The notes beneath the pieces were generated by a model. It saw only the letters and a list, made by a program, of their open reading frames with translations, was not told where the DNA came from and did no database searches. Shown one piece after another: positions 22,183-22,205 of a stretch of DNA of 22,205 bases (position 1 is its first letter; each line of letters starts with the position of its first letter). This DNA is from a virus. The stretch covers positions 1-22,205 of IMG/VR virus record IMGVR_UViG_3300036785_000656. The stretch is one strand, 5' to 3'. A program made the position numbers and the translations under genes.

Positions 22183-22205
22183 ATGGCAAACGATCTGACC
22201 AAAAC
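22183..22205 (+). CDS. Start of a rightward gene cut by the window edge
   Basis: ATG at 22183 is preceded by AAAGGGGA and a strong promoter, so this is a convincing start; the first codons read MANDLTK. The gene leaves the window after seven codons, so its product cannot be identified. Its position opposite the packaging genes suggests an early, replication or regulatory gene. Confidence 0.6.

Noticed and set aside
22106-22189. N-terminal extension of the 78-aa protein to 22189
   Set aside because: It would run across the divergent promoter and past the start of the plus-strand gene.
1-22205. CRISPR arrays, tRNA genes, insertion sequences, integrase or attachment site
   Set aside because: Looked for and not seen: no regularly spaced repeats, no convincing cloverleaf, no transposase or recombinase motifs, no paired long direct repeats.

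Overview
The window is a contiguous block of a tailed-phage (podovirus-type) genome or prophage: the packaging, head, tail and DNA-ejection genes. Almost all genes are on the minus strand, so in transcription order the window reads right to left. The order and proteins resemble the P22-type virion module: a small terminase-like protein, a large terminase, a ~690-residue portal, scaffold and coat, then gp4-like and gp10-like tail-accessory proteins, tail fibre/spike proteins, and three or four alanine/glycine-rich ejection proteins, one with a lysozyme-like domain. The coat looks like the N4-gp56/DUF4043 type rather than P22's own coat, so the head set appears mosaic. The sequence is moderately GC-rich with strong Shine-Dalgarno sites. 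A proteobacterial host, perhaps alphaproteobacterial, is my inference from protein style only. I see no integrase, tRNA, CRISPR, insertion sequence or defence gene.

Right end (about 19.2-22.2 kb): control region and small genes. A plus-strand gene leaves the window at the right edge behind a TTGACA-N18-TATATT promoter whose -35 lies in a perfect inverted repeat. Leftward come a 78-aa protein, TerS, and an intergenic promoter region with an extended -10 buried in a 17-bp palindrome. Then follow several small genes: two unknowns, a two-helix holin-like membrane protein, a zinc-ribbon protein and a proline-rich protein. One small plus-strand gene (20385-20645) runs against the operon behind its own candidate promoter and palindrome.

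Middle (12.2-19.2 kb): TerL, portal, two small unknown proteins, a hairpin-rich 160-bp gap, scaffold, coat (a hairpin over its ribosome site and a strong terminator behind it), a small head protein, and a short gap holding a parS-like sequence.

Left (1-12.2 kb): tail-accessory proteins, a fibre with YadA-head-like repeats, two small proteins, and a beta-helix spike whose N-terminus is a cadherin repeat in permuted order, followed by a terminator. Then come the ejection proteins, and at the left edge a truncated tail-collar fibre gene. Genes are packed with ATGA, TAATG and few-base junctions, which supports translational coupling.

The module would package DNA (TerS/TerL/portal), build the procapsid (scaffold/coat), plug it (gp4/gp10-like), bind the host (three receptor-binding candidates) and inject DNA (lysozyme-like and large ejection proteins). 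I did not find a clearly new enzymatic or defence system. The most unusual items are the permuted cadherin capture, the operator-like palindromes, the counter-oriented gene, the shared N-terminal motif of the ejection proteins and the parS-like site.
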